A DNA stretch of 64,000 nucleotides from Actinomycetota bacterium. GTDB taxonomy: Bacteria; Actinomycetota; Actinomycetes; Actinomycetales; Dermatophilaceae. Numbering within the stretch: the first letter of the stretch is position 1; every line of letters starts with the position of its first letter. Positions 63,025-64,000 of the stretch are shown piece after piece. Both the position numbers and the translations under genes were made by a program. The stretch is from assembly GCA_020161845.1 (NCBI GenBank), contig JAIUNK010000004.1, positions 1 through 64,000 of the forward strand, in the 5' to 3' direction. The notes below the pieces were generated by a model that was not told the origin of the DNA, did no database searches, and was given only the letters and a program-made list of their open reading frames with translations.

Positions 63025-63561
63025 TCAGCGTTTCGGTGCGAGCAGCTGGGGGAGTAGCCAGGCGATGGCCGCGATGATGGCTGCGGCCGCCAGGGCAGCC
63101 AGTCGGCCAAGGGGCTCGGCGGGGGATGATCCGGCGCCGCCCCCAACCGACAGGCCCGCGGCGAGCCCCGAGGCCAGCGCGGCGATCGTCGCCCGGACAA
63201 TGGCCGGCACCCCGGTCGGGGAATCGTCCCCGAAACACCCACAGGGAGCCCCGGGGCGGCGCCGGAGCAGCACGGTCAGATAGCCGGCGAAGGCGGCGTA
63301 CAGGCCGGCCTGCGCGGCGAACGGCGCCCGCGTGGCCATGTCGAGCACCCAGGTCAGCAGGGCCGCCATGCCAATGATGAGCTGCCCTGGCCCGAGGACG
63401 GCCGCGAGCAGGCGCCGTGGGCGGGGCGCCAGCAGGCGCTGCGCGGCCAGCACGGCGGCCAGGTCGCGGGGTGCCCGCAGATGGGTCGCTCCGGCAGTCA
63501 CGAGCAGCAGCGAACCGGCGAGCGCCACGGCCGCGACGACGTCCGTCCCGGTGAGGACCAT
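63025..63561 (-). CDS. MauE/DoxX-like redox-associated membrane protein
   Basis: A 178-residue membrane protein with about five helices and the motif APCGCFGDD, the C-G-C-F-G pattern of MauE-type proteins that work with MauD in forming disulfides outside the membrane. The helices around ATRAPFAAQAGLYAAFAGYLTVLL fit the family. I start at ATG 63561, where the first helix begins; a GTG at 63591 would add ten polar residues. No clear ribosome site is seen. It faces the rest of the cluster and so must have its own promoter in the 63562-64000 region. Confidence 0.72.
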   Translation of the reverse strand: MVLTGTDVVAAVALAGSLLLVTAGATHLRAPRDLAAVLAAQRLLAPRPRRLLAAVLGPGQLIIGMAALLTWVLDMATRAPFAAQAGLYAAFAGYLTVLLRRRPGAPCGCFGDDSPTGVPAIVRATIAALASGLAAGLSVGGGAGSSPAEPLGRLAALAAAAIIAAIAWLLPQLLAPKR

Positions 63562-64000
63562 GCGATCAGCGTAAGTGTCGTGACCGGACACGATCGGACG
63601 TCAGGTGGGCGATCTGATTTAAAGGATGCCTTATCGCGGATGAATCATCGGTGTTAATGGTTGTACACCCTGCCTGAGCAGGACCGGTGTCGAACCGCCC
63701 GATCTACGGTCCGCGACCCGTGCGGCTGAACCCGTCAAACTAATCGACGAACGGTCACCGTGGGCCTTGATCTGGGCATTTAGTTCCTGCACTATCTGTG
63801 AAGACGCAGCTGGACGATCGTACTGCGCGGTCGAGCCCGCAGTTTGCGTCACGCCTTCTGCTCGATAGCGATGGCAAACCCTCGGAGTGCCCTAGGCGAT
63901 TCTGATGCTCAGTGGCACTCACCGTGAGCCCGCGTGATGCGCGGGTCGTGGTCGGCCGGTCAACGGCGCCCTGCCGACCACGATCCGGCACGGTGCGTGT
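63562..64000. other. 440-base region without a supported gene
   Basis: Two minus-strand frames of 73-78 codons exist but show no domain, no ribosome site and odd composition. The region is visibly poorer in GC than its surroundings in places (GATTTAAAGGATGCCTTATC). It holds one short hairpin (CCCGCG-N5-CGCGGG, about 63930-63946) and an 11-bp inverted repeat (TCGTGGTCGGC, 63946-63956, with 63973-63983). Promoters of the MauE-like gene should lie on its left side. It could be an integration or mobile-element flank. Confidence 0.5.
63946..63983. repeat. 11-bp inverted repeat near the right end
   Basis: TCGTGGTCGGC pairs with GCCGACCACGA across a 16-base loop. It could be a terminator of a gene beyond the window or a mobile-element end; context is lacking. 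Confidence 0.4.

Noticed and set aside
63670-63710. tRNA-like T-arm sequence (GGTTCGACACC on the minus strand)
   Set aside because: The flanking bases do not form a 5-bp T-stem and no anticodon or acceptor arm is present.

Overview
The window is high-GC DNA with dense, short-spaced genes, many GTG starts and many 4-nt ATGA/GTGA overlaps. Mycothiol biosynthesis (mshB), a DUF3117 protein, the fdxA-dapC pair and the order dapD, dapE, LOG protein, DivIVA-like, DUF3117, O-methyltransferase, sigE, tatB, mrp, MgtE-like all point to an actinobacterium. The neighbourhood resembles the one I know from mycobacteria (the Rv1201c to Rv1234 region). I infer Micrococcales, perhaps a Dermatophilaceae/Intrasporangiaceae-type organism; no rRNA or other marker fixes the genus.

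Layout. 1-5.0 kb: tail of an IS110-like transposase, then an oligopeptide ABC operon (binding protein, B, C, D) read leftward and apparently cut off where the second ATPase should begin. 5.3-8.3 kb: CBS protein and a divergent membrane pyrophosphatase. 8.4-13.4 kb: NUDIX hydrolase, TypA, amidase, RraA-like protein. 13.4-24.7 kb: a catabolic uptake island with an IclR regulator, a degenerate acetyl-CoA-synthetase-like protein, a complete LivGHMKF transporter, two more acyl-adenylating proteins and a universal stress protein. 24.9-29.8 kb: aminotransferase, a second (canonical, K+-independent) membrane pyrophosphatase and a PPK2 polyphosphate kinase. 29.9-39.7 kb: mshB, flavin reductase, VanW-like protein, ferredoxin, and the succinylase branch of lysine/DAP synthesis (dapC, dapD, dapE) with cell-wall-type proteins between. 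39.8-43.2 kb: ahpC-ahpF-oxyR with a recognisable OxyR-type operator. 43.3-54.2 kb: conserved actinobacterial housekeeping block (LOG, DivIVA-like, GT-C transferase, crotonase, DUF3117, O-methyltransferase, SigE, reductase, XRE regulator, TatB, Mrp, DUF1003, MgtE-like). 54.4-60.1 kb: two CitE/malyl-CoA-lyase-like proteins, two tail-to-tail paralogous HTH proteins (one frameshifted at a run of eight C), dodecin and an acyl-CoA dehydrogenase. 60.4-63.6 kb: a small redox-maturation cluster with MauD-like and MauE-like proteins around a Tat-exported six-cysteine protein. The last 440 bases have no supported gene.

How the genes work together. Pyrophosphate and polyphosphate handling (two ion-pumping pyrophosphatases plus PPK2) makes pyrophosphate released by the several adenylating enzymes usable for membrane energisation. 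The Liv island couples uptake of an organic acid or amino acid to CoA activation. The crotonase, reductase, lyases and acyl-CoA dehydrogenase suggest further acyl-CoA metabolism. Thiol redox is another theme: mycothiol, AhpCF/OxyR, SigE and the Mau-like cluster.

The best candidates for undescribed biology are the Mau-like cluster at 60.4-63.6 kb, the inverted pair of HTH proteins with a homopolymer frameshift at 56.5-58.4 kb, and the Liv island with its three adenylate-forming proteins, one of which has lost catalytic motifs.
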